NCBI GenBank assembly: GCA_900552675.1
Contig: USAI01000022.1
Coordinates: 1-30,078, forward strand
Direction: 5' to 3'
DNA: 30,078 bases
DNA from: an uncultured Prevotella sp.
GTDB lineage: Bacteria > Bacteroidota > Bacteroidia > Bacteroidales > Bacteroidaceae
Shown: piece by piece, positions 1 through 7,188 of the stretch
How the letters are laid out: every line of letters starts with the position of its first letter
Position numbering within the stretch: the stretch's first letter is position 1
Made by a program: the position numbers and the translations under genes
Notes under the pieces: model-generated
Told to the model about the DNA's origin: nothing
Database searches by the model: none
Seen by the model: only the letters and a program-made list of their open reading frames with translations

Positions 1-25
1 CTCCAGCAAGAAGTAAGGGTATTCA

Positions 26-60
26 CTCCCCTCTCCAGCGGGGAGGGGTTGGGGGTGGGG
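26..60. repeat. C-rich/G-rich hairpin with four G-runs
   Basis: A C-rich arm (about 29-37) can pair with GGGGAGGGG at 40-48. The G-rich side continues as four runs of at least four G (40-43, 45-48, 51-55, 57-60) separated by loops of 1, 2 and 1 bases. It lies downstream of the metG terminator. Similar G-rich intergenic elements are, from memory, common in Bacteroidetes genomes. Function is unknown. Confidence 0.5.
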
Positions 61-72
61 CTGTTAAACACG

Positions 73-126
73 AAAAACGGCAATTACACACCTCTTTATA
101 TATTGAGGTTATGCAATCGCCGTTTT
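73..126 (-). terminator. metG terminator hairpin
   Basis: AAAACGGC at 74-81 pairs with GCCGTTTT at 119-126. An inner CCTC/GAGG pair (91-94/104-107) and near-complementary sequence between the two make a long imperfect stem. Read on the minus strand it starts about 30 bases after the metG stop and ends in a T-run. The stem is symmetric, so it could also act on plus-strand transcripts. Confidence 0.7.
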
Positions 127-153
127 AAAGATCTTGATATAATAAGGTGTGGG

Positions 154-2220
154 TTATCCTACCTGGCTACCAGGTTTCACATCTTTCGATGTGGTGGTAA
201 CCGAGAGGGAGCCATCAAAGTTGACAGCCGAGAGAATCATGCCTTGGCTCTCTTCGCCCATCATCTTGCGCGGAGCAAAGTTGGCCACAAACAGCACCTG
301 CTTGCCCACGAGCTCTTGCGGGTCGTTATAGTAGGCAGCAATGCCGCTGAGGATGGTGCGTCCGTCGGGAGTGCCATCGTCGATGTGGAACTTCAGCAGC
401 TTCTTCGACTTCTTCACCTTCTCGCAACTGGTAACAAGGCCTACGCGAATGTCGAGTTTTTCAAAGGTGTCGAAGTCGACATTCTCTTTGATGGGTTCGG
501 GCTCGTAGTTGGCGGCCTCGTTGGCCTTCTTGGTGTCTTCCAACTTCTTCAGCTGAGCTTCGATCACGTCGTCTTCCAACTTCTCAAACAGCAGAGCGGG
601 CTCGCCCAGCTGCTTGCCAGCCTCTAAGATGTTCATCTGTCCCAGCTGCTCCCACTCGAATGAGGTCATGTTCAGCATCTCGCGCAGCTTCTTTGATGAG
701 AAGGGCAAGAAGGGCTCGAAGGCGATGGCCAGGTTAGCGCACAGCTGCAAGCATACATACAGTATGGTTTCTACGCGCTTGGGGTCGGTCTTCCATACCT
801 TCCAGGGCTCACACTCGGTGATGTAACGGTTGCCGATGCGTGCCAGGTTCATGGCCTCTTTTTGTGCCTCGCGGAACTTGAACACGTCGAGCAGCTCTTC
901 CACCTTCGTCTTCACGTCTTTAAACTCGGCTATGGCCTGACGGTCAACGTCGGTCAGCTCGCCACAGGCGGGCACCACGCCACCCCAATATTTCTTGGTG
1001 AGCTGCAGGGCACGGTTTACAAAGTTGCCGTAGATGGCTACGAGCTCAGAGTTGTTGCGCTCTTGAAAATCTTTCCAGGTAAAGTTGTTGTCCTTGGTTT
1101 CGGGAGCGTTGGCGGTGAGCACATAGCGCAGCACGTCTTGCTTTCCGGGGAAGTCGTGCAGATACTCGTGCAGCCATACGGCCCAGTTGCGCGAGGTTGA
1201 AATCTTGTCGTTCTCGAGGTTCAAGAATTCGTTGGCGGGCACGTTGTCGGGCAAGATGTATCCGCCGTGTGCCTTCAGCATGGTGGGGAAGATGATGCAG
1301 TGGAACACGATGTTGTCTTTGCCAATGAAGTGTATGAGGCGTGTGTCGTCGTCTTGCCACCACTTTTGCCAGCTGCCCCAGCGGGCGGGGTCGCTGTCGC
1401 ACAGCTCCTTAGTGTTTGAAATGTAGCCGATGGGGGCATCAAACCACACATACAGCACCTTGCCATCGGCACCCTTAACGGGCACGGGGATACCCCAGTC
1501 GAGGTCGCGGGTCATGGCGCGAGGCTGCAGGTCCATGTCGAGCCACGACTTGCACTGGCCATATACGTTTGAGCGCCACTCTTTGTGGTCTTCCAGTATC
1601 CACTGCTTCAGCCACTCCTGATACTGTCCCAGGGGCAGATACCAGTTTTTGGTGGGCTTCTTTATCAGGCCGTGGCCAGGGTTGTTCTTATTGGTGGGGT
1701 TGATAAGCTCTTCGGGCGAGAGGGTGGCGCCACACTTCTCGCACTGGTCGCCATAGGCGCCCTCGGCACCGCAGCGCGGACAGGTGCCCACAATGTTGCG
1801 GTCGGTGAGAAACTCGCCTGTCACCTCGTCGCAATACTGTTCTTCAGTGATCTCTTCCAGCTTGCCATCGTCGTACAGTTTGCGGAAGAAGTCGCTGGCA
1901 AACTTATGATGTATCTTGCTGGTGGTGCGGCTGTAGATGTCGAACGAGATGCCAAACTCGGCAAACGAGTCTTTGATGAGCTTGTGATAGCGGTCAACCA
2001 CCTCTTGCACGGTGATGCCCTCTTTGCGGGCACGAATGGTAACGGGCACGCCGTGCTCGTCGCTACCACCAATGAATATTACGTCTTTCTTCTTCAGTCG
2101 GAGGTATCTCACGTAGATATCGGCTGGCACGTATACGCCGGCCAGGTGCCCAATGTGTACGCCACCGTTGGCGTAGGGCAGTGCCGCCGTAACGGTAGTG
2201 CGCTTAAAATTCTTTTCCAT
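154..2220 (-). CDS. metG: methionyl-tRNA synthetase
   Basis: Class I aminoacyl-tRNA synthetase of 688 residues that charges tRNA-Met with methionine in the cytoplasm. The HIGH motif is exact at residues 22-25, after PYANGG. The KMSKS loop appears as KISTS near residue 338. A four-cysteine zinc knuckle (CPRC...CEKC) lies near residues 145-162 within the connective peptide. The C-terminus, from about residue 580, is an EMAPII/Trbp111-like tRNA-binding domain (FDTFEKLDIRVG...), so this is the long, dimer-forming form usual in Bacteroidetes. The ATG at 2220 is preceded by a -7 box at 2270-2277. The gene reads away from the ATPase gene upstream, on the same strand, with a 111-base gap and its own promoter, so it is probably transcribed independently. 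The gene looks intact. Confidence 0.97.
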   Translation of the reverse strand: MEKNFKRTTVTAALPYANGGVHIGHLAGVYVPADIYVRYLRLKKKDVIFIGGSDEHGVPVTIRARKEGITVQEVVDRYHKLIKDSFAEFGISFDIYSRTTSKIHHKFASDFFRKLYDDGKLEEITEEQYCDEVTGEFLTDRNIVGTCPRCGAEGAYGDQCEKCGATLSPEELINPTNKNNPGHGLIKKPTKNWYLPLGQYQEWLKQWILEDHKEWRSNVYGQCKSWLDMDLQPRAMTRDLDWGIPVPVKGADGKVLYVWFDAPIGYISNTKELCDSDPARWGSWQKWWQDDDTRLIHFIGKDNIVFHCIIFPTMLKAHGGYILPDNVPANEFLNLENDKISTSRNWAVWLHEYLHDFPGKQDVLRYVLTANAPETKDNNFTWKDFQERNNSELVAIYGNFVNRALQLTKKYWGGVVPACGELTDVDRQAIAEFKDVKTKVEELLDVFKFREAQKEAMNLARIGNRYITECEPWKVWKTDPKRVETILYVCLQLCANLAIAFEPFLPFSSKKLREMLNMTSFEWEQLGQMNILEAGKQLGEPALLFEKLEDDVIEAQLKKLEDTKKANEAANYEPEPIKENVDFDTFEKLDIRVGLVTSCEKVKKSKKLLKFHIDDGTPDGRTILSGIAAYYNDPQELVGKQVLFVANFAPRKMMGEESQGMILSAVNFDGSLSVTTTSKDVKPGSQVG

Positions 2221-2269
2221 AATTTATTACGATCGTATTTATTTCTAAGTGCAATGTTGCTTCTGGGTG

Positions 2270-2277
2270 CAAAGTTA
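2270..2277 (-). promoter_or_regulatory. -7 promoter box of metG
   Basis: On the minus strand this reads TAACTTTG, an exact match to the Bacteroidetes TAnnTTTG -7 consensus, 49 bases upstream of the metG start codon. No convincing -33 TTTG was seen. Confidence 0.6.
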
Positions 2278-2331
2278 CAAAAAAACTTAGTAAGACAGGT
2301 GCTTGTGCCTAAACAATTGTTGCGATGGCCG

Positions 2332-3681
2332 TTATTCTATAACGGTGGTGTCGTTGTGTGGCTTTATGCACGCTATATAATAGATGGGCAGATAGGTAAC
2401 ACCGTCGCGGGTTTCAACCTCTTTGGCGTTTGACAGCACAAAGGCTTGGTTGATGTTATACTCTTTTATCTGCAAAAACTTGTCGAGGGCGCTGTGCACC
2501 TGATAGTCTTTGCCCGACTTTATCTCAAGGGGCAACACCGAGAGGTGGGCAGTGTCGTCAATAAGATAGTCAACCTCGCCTGTTTTTTTGTTGTCATAAT
2601 AATAAAGGTTGAAGCCGTGGGCGCGCAACTCTTGTGCCACCACGGTTTCGTATACCGAGCCCAGGTTTATGCTGGCCACATCGTCTATCACCGCCTTTAT
2701 GTTGGTGCCAAAGAAGATGCTGGTTAATATGCCCACATCATTCATATACAGCTTTAGCAGGTTTTTGCCACTATTCTCTATCAAGGGGAAGCTGGGCTTG
2801 CTGATGGCTTTTACCTCTAAGGCTATGCCCGACGATATCAGATAGTCGAACTCTTCAACATAATCGGTCATGCGCTTGCCCTTTTTGTCTTCTATATCCT
2901 TGGCTACCACCCGCTTTTTCTTGTTTTCAAGGTTTGAGGGTATCATGTTGTATATGCGCTGTATCTTTAGGCGGTTATGGGCCTCTTCATATCGTGCGGC
3001 ATCAACGCCATACAGGTGGTGTATGTTGTTTTGTATGGCTCTTACGGTGGCAATGTTTTTGGTCTCGACAAAGGTTTTTACGGCGTCGGGCAAGCCGCCC
3101 ACCAGCAGATACTTGCGAAAGAGGTCGAGCAGCTTGTGGTGAATGGCGTCGGGCATGGCCTTGCGCTCGGCAAAGTGGCGGTGCATGGTGTCGATAACCA
3201 GTTGGCCCACACCATTGGCTATCAAAAACTCTTCAAAGTCGATGGGGTACATGTGTTTGATAATGATGCTGCCTAAGGGTATCGACGAGGTGGCTTTCAG
3301 CGTCACGCCCAGCAACGATCCGCTGGCTATGTAGCTAAACTTAGCATCTTCGCGCAGAAATTTTAAGAGCGTGAGCAGATGGTCGTAGGCTTGTATCTCG
3401 TCGATAAACACCAACGTGTTATGCGGTTGGCCCATGCGGTTGCCTGCAATGGTGCTTAGGGCAAGGTAGAAATCGTCTTTCGTGCGGGCGTCGGCAAACA
3501 CACGGTCGCCCAGCTTGTCGGTTTCCATGTTTATCTCAATATAATTGGTAAAGAGGCGCTGCCCAATGGCTCGTATGATGTACGACTTGCCTATCTGTCG
3601 TGCACCATCAATCACCAAAATCTTGTCAGACCCTGATTGTAAGTGGCTTACAATGCTGCTTTCTATCTTGCGGTATAGCAT
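2332..3681 (-). CDS. AAA ATPase with C-terminal DUF4143 (nuclease-like) domain
   Basis: A 449-residue protein of the AAA/DUF4143 family. Walker A is GARQIGKS at residues 26-33. Walker B is LVFIDEIQ at 90-97. A sensor-like IASGSLLG follows. The C-terminal third carries a PD-(D/E)xK-like pattern: YETVVAQEL, then GEVDYLID, then PLEIKSGK, which would place Glu, Asp and Glu-x-Lys in the order expected of a restriction-endonuclease fold. There is no signal peptide or membrane segment, so it is cytoplasmic. The biological role of this family is not established; it is highly multiplied in Bacteroidetes and archaea. The start at 3681 follows closely on a -7 box and on a 33-bp periodic array covering the promoter and leader. 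A short hairpin (CCGTTAT/ATAACGG, 2329-2345) overlaps the stop codon but has no T-run. A second family member is at 28353-29645. Confidence 0.88.
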   Translation of the reverse strand: MLYRKIESSIVSHLQSGSDKILVIDGARQIGKSYIIRAIGQRLFTNYIEINMETDKLGDRVFADARTKDDFYLALSTIAGNRMGQPHNTLVFIDEIQAYDHLLTLLKFLREDAKFSYIASGSLLGVTLKATSSIPLGSIIIKHMYPIDFEEFLIANGVGQLVIDTMHRHFAERKAMPDAIHHKLLDLFRKYLLVGGLPDAVKTFVETKNIATVRAIQNNIHHLYGVDAARYEEAHNRLKIQRIYNMIPSNLENKKKRVVAKDIEDKKGKRMTDYVEEFDYLISSGIALEVKAISKPSFPLIENSGKNLLKLYMNDVGILTSIFFGTNIKAVIDDVASINLGSVYETVVAQELRAHGFNLYYYDNKKTGEVDYLIDDTAHLSVLPLEIKSGKDYQVHSALDKFLQIKEYNINQAFVLSNAKEVETRDGVTYLPIYYIACIKPHNDTTVIE

Positions 3682-3684
3682 AAT

Positions 3685-3827
3685 TACACTTTTCTTATGT
3701 TTTTACATCTGCAAAAATACACTTTTCCTATGAAATAAACAAGCGTTTTATACACTTTTCCTATAAAATAGCACCCTCAAAACTACACTTTTCCTATGAA
3801 ATAGCACCCCTAAAACTACACTTTTCC
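3685..3827. repeat. five-copy, 33-bp-period array upstream of the ATPase gene
   Basis: The motif TACACTTTTCCTAT begins at 3685, 3718, 3751, 3784 and 3817, exactly 33 bp apart each time. Copies 2-4 extend to TACACTTTTCCTATxAAATA. Copy 1 has one change (CTTAT) and copy 5 ends as TACACTTTTCC. The sequence between motifs differs for copies 1-2 and is nearly identical for copies 3-4. Copy 1 lies between the -7 box and the start codon, and copy 2 overlaps the -7 box. Thirty-three base pairs is about three helical turns, so bound proteins would line up on one face of the DNA. Confidence 0.9.
3712..3719 (-). promoter_or_regulatory. -7 promoter box of the first ATPase gene
   Basis: Reads TATTTTTG on the minus strand, matching TAnnTTTG, 30 bases upstream of the start codon at 3681. 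Its upstream edge overlaps array copy 2 (from 3718), so anything bound to the array would be expected to affect initiation. Confidence 0.55.
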
Positions 3828-3869
3828 TTTTTTAGTGAGGCGTTAAGGGCCGCACAACAGGGTTCAATA

Positions 3870-3952
3870 ATGTAAAATAGTGCAGTGAAGATTGCTGAAA
3901 TATGTAAAATAGTGCAGTGAGGGAGGCTAAAATATGTAAAATAGTGCAATGA
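3870..3952. repeat. three-copy, 32-bp-period array
   Basis: The motif ATGTAAAATAGTGCAGTGA begins at 3870, 3902 and 3934, exactly 32 bp apart. The first two copies are identical and the third has one change (GCAATGA). The spacers differ partly (AGATTGCTGAAAT and GGGAGGCTAAAAT). It lies 42 bases beyond the 33-bp array and next to the terminator of the sugar-uptake operon. It shares the TAAAATA core with the neighbouring array. No gene is obviously controlled by it. Confidence 0.85.
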
Positions 3953-3970
3953 GGTAAGAACGATGTTATA

Positions 3971-4007
3971 TAAAAAGGAGCCTACGATAAGAATGTCGTA
4001 AGCTCCT
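3971..4007 (-). terminator. terminator of the polysaccharide utilisation operon
   Basis: On the minus strand, AGGAGCTTACGA pairs with TCGTAGGCTCCT (one U-G wobble) around an 8-base loop, directly followed by TTTTTATAT. It starts 31 bases past the GH32 stop codon. This is a canonical intrinsic terminator. Confidence 0.85.
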
Positions 4008-4037
4008 CTCAATTTTTATTCGTTTTTATTTAAGACC

Positions 4038-5627
4038 TTACAGTGTAGCCACTTTTAGGCCGCTCACCTCTATGCTTCCGCTGTAGGCGTTGATGCTCCA
4101 GCAGTTGCGCTGTATGCCGTATATGCGGTTGGTGTAGCAGCACACATCGTTAACATACATGGTGCAGACGCTGTTGTCGGTGGTGATAACGATGTGGTAG
4201 GTGTTGTCGGCGGGGCGCTGGAACACATAGCCGTCGCCGTTGCTCAAGAAGCCAACACCCTTTTCGCCCTGCTGCTCAAAGTTGATCTTGCGGGTGTCGT
4301 CGCTCTCGTCGTTCACGATGAGCGAGTAGAACACGTCGGCATCGGTGCCGCGCACCAGCGAGATGCCGAACTTGTCGCGGTTGCCGCTGGTCTTCACCGT
4401 AAACTCGATGCGGTTCTTATAAGCCAGACGCGGGAAGAGCGCCCATGCGTTGCCCATGAGCTTGAGGTTTGAAGCGTCGCCCTCGACGGTGCCGGCATCG
4501 CTGTTCTCGCTCTTAGCGGCAATGGCAGGTGTGGTGGCGTTGTTAAACTTGGCGGCTATGCCCGGCACTTCGCCCAGGGTGAGCGTTCCGTCTTCGTGCT
4601 GTATAAGCTTATGTGCCACCAAGTTGCCAGCCCACTCAATGGCCTTGGTGTTGTCCTTGCCTGAGCGTGTGGCGCACCATCCCCAGATGTAGCGGTTAGT
4701 GCCATCAGATGCTGTCTTGCCAGCATACAGGCCACGGCCATCGAGGTAACCCTCGTGTGCGTCGGGCCAGCGTCCGGCATCATCTTTGGTGCAAGCCTTC
4801 AGCTCGTCGAGCGTGCGGCCCTTGAAATACTGCACACGACGAATGGCATCGTGCAGCTCGCTATATACCAGATACCACCAGTCGCCCATCTTAAACACGT
4901 CGGGGCACTCGTAGAAGCGGTCCCACATGCACTGCATGAACACGCCTTGGTGCTGCCATGCCTTCATGTCGGTAGAGGTCCACTCTGCCAGCACGCCCTT
5001 GCCAGCCTTCTTGCAAGATACCAACAGGTGGAAGAGGCCGTCGTCGCCACGGAACACGAAGGGGTCGCGGAAGTCGTGCATCTCGTAGCCATAGTCGGCG
5101 CCACGCAGATAGAAGGTGTGGCTCTTGGTCCAGGTTTTGAAGTCGGGGCTGGTAGCCATCATCACCATCTCGCGGCTATCGCCCACATTCAGTTCATACT
5201 TGTGTGCGGTGAAGAAGGTATAGTAGAGCTTGTCGCTCTCGTTGTATATGGTAGAGCCTGTACCCAGGGCAGCGTCTTGCTCGTTAATGCCGCCACAGGG
5301 AATGAGCTCGCCCAGCGAGGTGTATGAGGCGGCGTCGGTGGTGCTCACTGCCCAGATGGGGTGATAGGTGCCCACGGGGTTGGGGCGATAGTCTTGCAGA
5401 TAAAGAATCTTAAAATCTTTTGCCACGGGGTCGTAGAAGGGCATGGGGTCGCCCACGTAGCCACTCTGCGGTTTATAGTAGATGTCTTGTGCTGCGACAT
5501 CTGATGAGGCGAAGAGCGTGGTGGTTGACCAGTCGCGCTGCTCAACAACAGCATCGTTGTCGCTGCATCCTATCAGCGGTGTTACGGCTGCTGCAGCCAT
5601 AAGGAATGAATATATCATTGTTTTCAT
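4038..5627 (-). CDS. GH32-family fructan hydrolase, surface lipoprotein
   Basis: A 529-residue lipoprotein. The start at 5627 gives the signal peptide MKTMIYSFLMAAAAVTPLIG with the lipidated Cys21; an in-frame upstream ATG at 5684 would put 19 polar residues before it and is unlikely. CSDND after the cleavage site fits the Bacteroidetes surface-export signal. The three GH32 catalytic blocks are present in order: nucleophile Asp60 in GDPMPFYD (a variant of the usual NDPNG), stabiliser Asp188 in FRDPF, and acid/base Glu240 in YECPD. Residues from about 370 form the beta-sandwich expected after the five-bladed propeller. GH32 enzymes cut beta-fructans such as levan and inulin. It is the last gene of the susC-susD-DUF4960 operon, the order I recall for the Bacteroides levan locus. 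Endo or exo action and the linkage cannot be read from the sequence. Confidence 0.88.
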   Translation of the reverse strand: MKTMIYSFLMAAAAVTPLIGCSDNDAVVEQRDWSTTTLFASSDVAAQDIYYKPQSGYVGDPMPFYDPVAKDFKILYLQDYRPNPVGTYHPIWAVSTTDAASYTSLGELIPCGGINEQDAALGTGSTIYNESDKLYYTFFTAHKYELNVGDSREMVMMATSPDFKTWTKSHTFYLRGADYGYEMHDFRDPFVFRGDDGLFHLLVSCKKAGKGVLAEWTSTDMKAWQHQGVFMQCMWDRFYECPDVFKMGDWWYLVYSELHDAIRRVQYFKGRTLDELKACTKDDAGRWPDAHEGYLDGRGLYAGKTASDGTNRYIWGWCATRSGKDNTKAIEWAGNLVAHKLIQHEDGTLTLGEVPGIAAKFNNATTPAIAAKSENSDAGTVEGDASNLKLMGNAWALFPRLAYKNRIEFTVKTSGNRDKFGISLVRGTDADVFYSLIVNDESDDTRKINFEQQGEKGVGFLSNGDGYVFQRPADNTYHIVITTDNSVCTMYVNDVCCYTNRIYGIQRNCWSINAYSGSIEVSGLKVATL

Positions 5628-5701
5628 TGTTATTCTTTTTTTGTGAGTGACAAGTGACGTTAGTGTCAACTCGTCACTCGTCAACTTATCAACTTAATAA
5701 A

Positions 5702-7105
5702 TCACTTATTCATAAGATAATTAATGGCGTTCATTGTCATGGTTTCGACATTCTTATGGTAGCGGTCGCTGCTGGTATCGACGGTGGTGTGCCAGTCGTA
5801 GCAGCCCGAGCCAATGCAGATGATGCCACCCTTGCTTTCAGTAGCGGGGTACTCCCACACCACGATAGCGCCGTCGCCACCATAACCCAGGTCTTTAGCG
5901 CCTGTTTCGTTACGCCAGGTAGCATAGTCGGCATAGCCACCCCAGTCGGCACCGATATGCCACTGAGCGGTAGAGTTGGTGATGCCGTAGCCTGTGTCGC
6001 AGGTAAACACCGCGTTGGTGTCGTCGGTTCCTACGAGGTTTTGGTAGATGGCGTGGTTGCCGTTGCCGTTCTTGAGGAAGCTCCAGGGTCCGCCTGTGAT
6101 CTCAGGACTGTCCTCGGCGCCGCCCCAGCAGTTGTTGGGCACGCGTCCATCTTTCTGTGCGCCAATGTAGGCGGGCAGGTTGGTAGCGTAGCGTGTGAGG
6201 AGGAAGGCGCCGCCGTTGTTATAGTAATCACGCAGCTTGGCAGCGGCGTTTATTGCTTCGGGAGCAGCCTTCTCGAAGGCAGCGGCCTGGTCAACGCCAC
6301 CATCTTTGTGGAAGTGCCACCACATGAGCTTACACTCAGAGAGGTCTACCGAGCCGTTCATGATAGCATCGAACGATACGTAGAGCGAGTTGGGCACGTT
6401 CTGTAACATCCAGTTGCAGGCGTCGGCCTCTTCAGCGTTCAATCCGCTCATATCTTGTGCCGTGCCTACAAACACCATGGTGGGCTTGCCAATCACTGTC
6501 ACGGTGACGGTGTATGTGGCCTTGGCGGTGTTGTTTTCAACGGTAAATGCTACAGGGTTGGTGAAGTCGACGGGCATGTTGCTCTGCGGTGTTACGGTGG
6601 CATTGTCGCTCACGGTAACGGTGGGTATGAGCTTGGTTACGTCGGCATCGGCAGGCACAAACACGGTGATGGTTTTTGCGGCCTCGTCGATGCTGCCCAC
6701 ATAGGTGCCGTTGAGCTTGAACGACAATATCTTGGCCTCGTCGCGTACGGCCTTGATGGTCCAGTCGAGAAACACATCGTCGTTCTTCACGCGCATGGCG
6801 TGTGCCACGGTCATGTTTAGCTTGTCGCCCGTGGCGAGGTTGGCCACGGCGCCAGCGCTCATCTCGAGCTTGGTGAGGGTCATCTCGCTGATGTCGTAGG
6901 TCTCGGGCACACGCACGGTGACGGTGCGCGTGGTGGCGTCTACGGTGCCTTCGTATTGGTCGAGGGCCAGCGAGGTAACGTTGCAGTCGCCGTTGAGCAG
7001 CAGGTCTGACGTGTTCTCGTCAGAGCAAGCTGTTGTGGCAAACGCCATGACGAGCATGGCCAGCGCTGCATATATATAATGTGCAAACTTGCTTGTTGTT
7101 TTCAT
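5702..7105 (-). CDS. DUF4960-like surface glycan-binding lipoprotein
   Basis: A 467-residue secreted lipoprotein. The signal peptide ends at TTA-Cys27, a somewhat weak lipobox, and is followed by SDEN, an acidic surface-export signature. Residues about 35-205 look like two beta-sandwich, cadherin/Ig-type repeats (TVRVPETYDIS..., then TVFVPADADVTKLIPTVTVS...). Residues 205-467 form a Trp- and Gly-rich domain with a Rossmann-like GGAFLLTRYAT strand-loop, which I match from memory to DUF4960. In the characterised Bacteroides levan locus the protein in this position binds levan at the surface. Here it sits between susD (84 bases upstream) and the GH32 gene (75 bases downstream) on the same strand, so a glycan-binding partner of the SusCD complex is the likely role. 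No catalytic residues are claimed. Confidence 0.75.
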   Translation of the reverse strand: MKTTSKFAHYIYAALAMLVMAFATTACSDENTSDLLLNGDCNVTSLALDQYEGTVDATTRTVTVRVPETYDISEMTLTKLEMSAGAVANLATGDKLNMTVAHAMRVKNDDVFLDWTIKAVRDEAKILSFKLNGTYVGSIDEAAKTITVFVPADADVTKLIPTVTVSDNATVTPQSNMPVDFTNPVAFTVENNTAKATYTVTVTVIGKPTMVFVGTAQDMSGLNAEEADACNWMLQNVPNSLYVSFDAIMNGSVDLSECKLMWWHFHKDGGVDQAAAFEKAAPEAINAAAKLRDYYNNGGAFLLTRYATNLPAYIGAQKDGRVPNNCWGGAEDSPEITGGPWSFLKNGNGNHAIYQNLVGTDDTNAVFTCDTGYGITNSTAQWHIGADWGGYADYATWRNETGAKDLGYGGDGAIVVWEYPATESKGGIICIGSGCYDWHTTVDTSSDRYHKNVETMTMNAINYLMNK

Positions 7106-7188
7106 TGTTGTTTGTCTTTTTTTTTGTTGTTGTGTAGGGCGAGGCGCTGTGGCCTCGCTCCTCGTATACCTTAGGGGTGCATGAACGT

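Noticed and set aside
1585..2433. Long plus-strand open frame opposite metG
   Set aside because: Shadow of the metG coding strand; it crosses metG, its promoter and the end of the ATPase gene.
3685..3952. CRISPR array
   Set aside because: Motifs of 14-20 bp at 32-33 bp spacing leave spacers too short and partly repeated, and there are no cas genes; phased binding sites fit better.
3794..4012. 72-residue minus-strand open frame
   Set aside because: It runs through the 32-bp array, part of the 33-bp array and the sugar-operon terminator; its sequence is a by-product of repeats and it has no recognisable domain.
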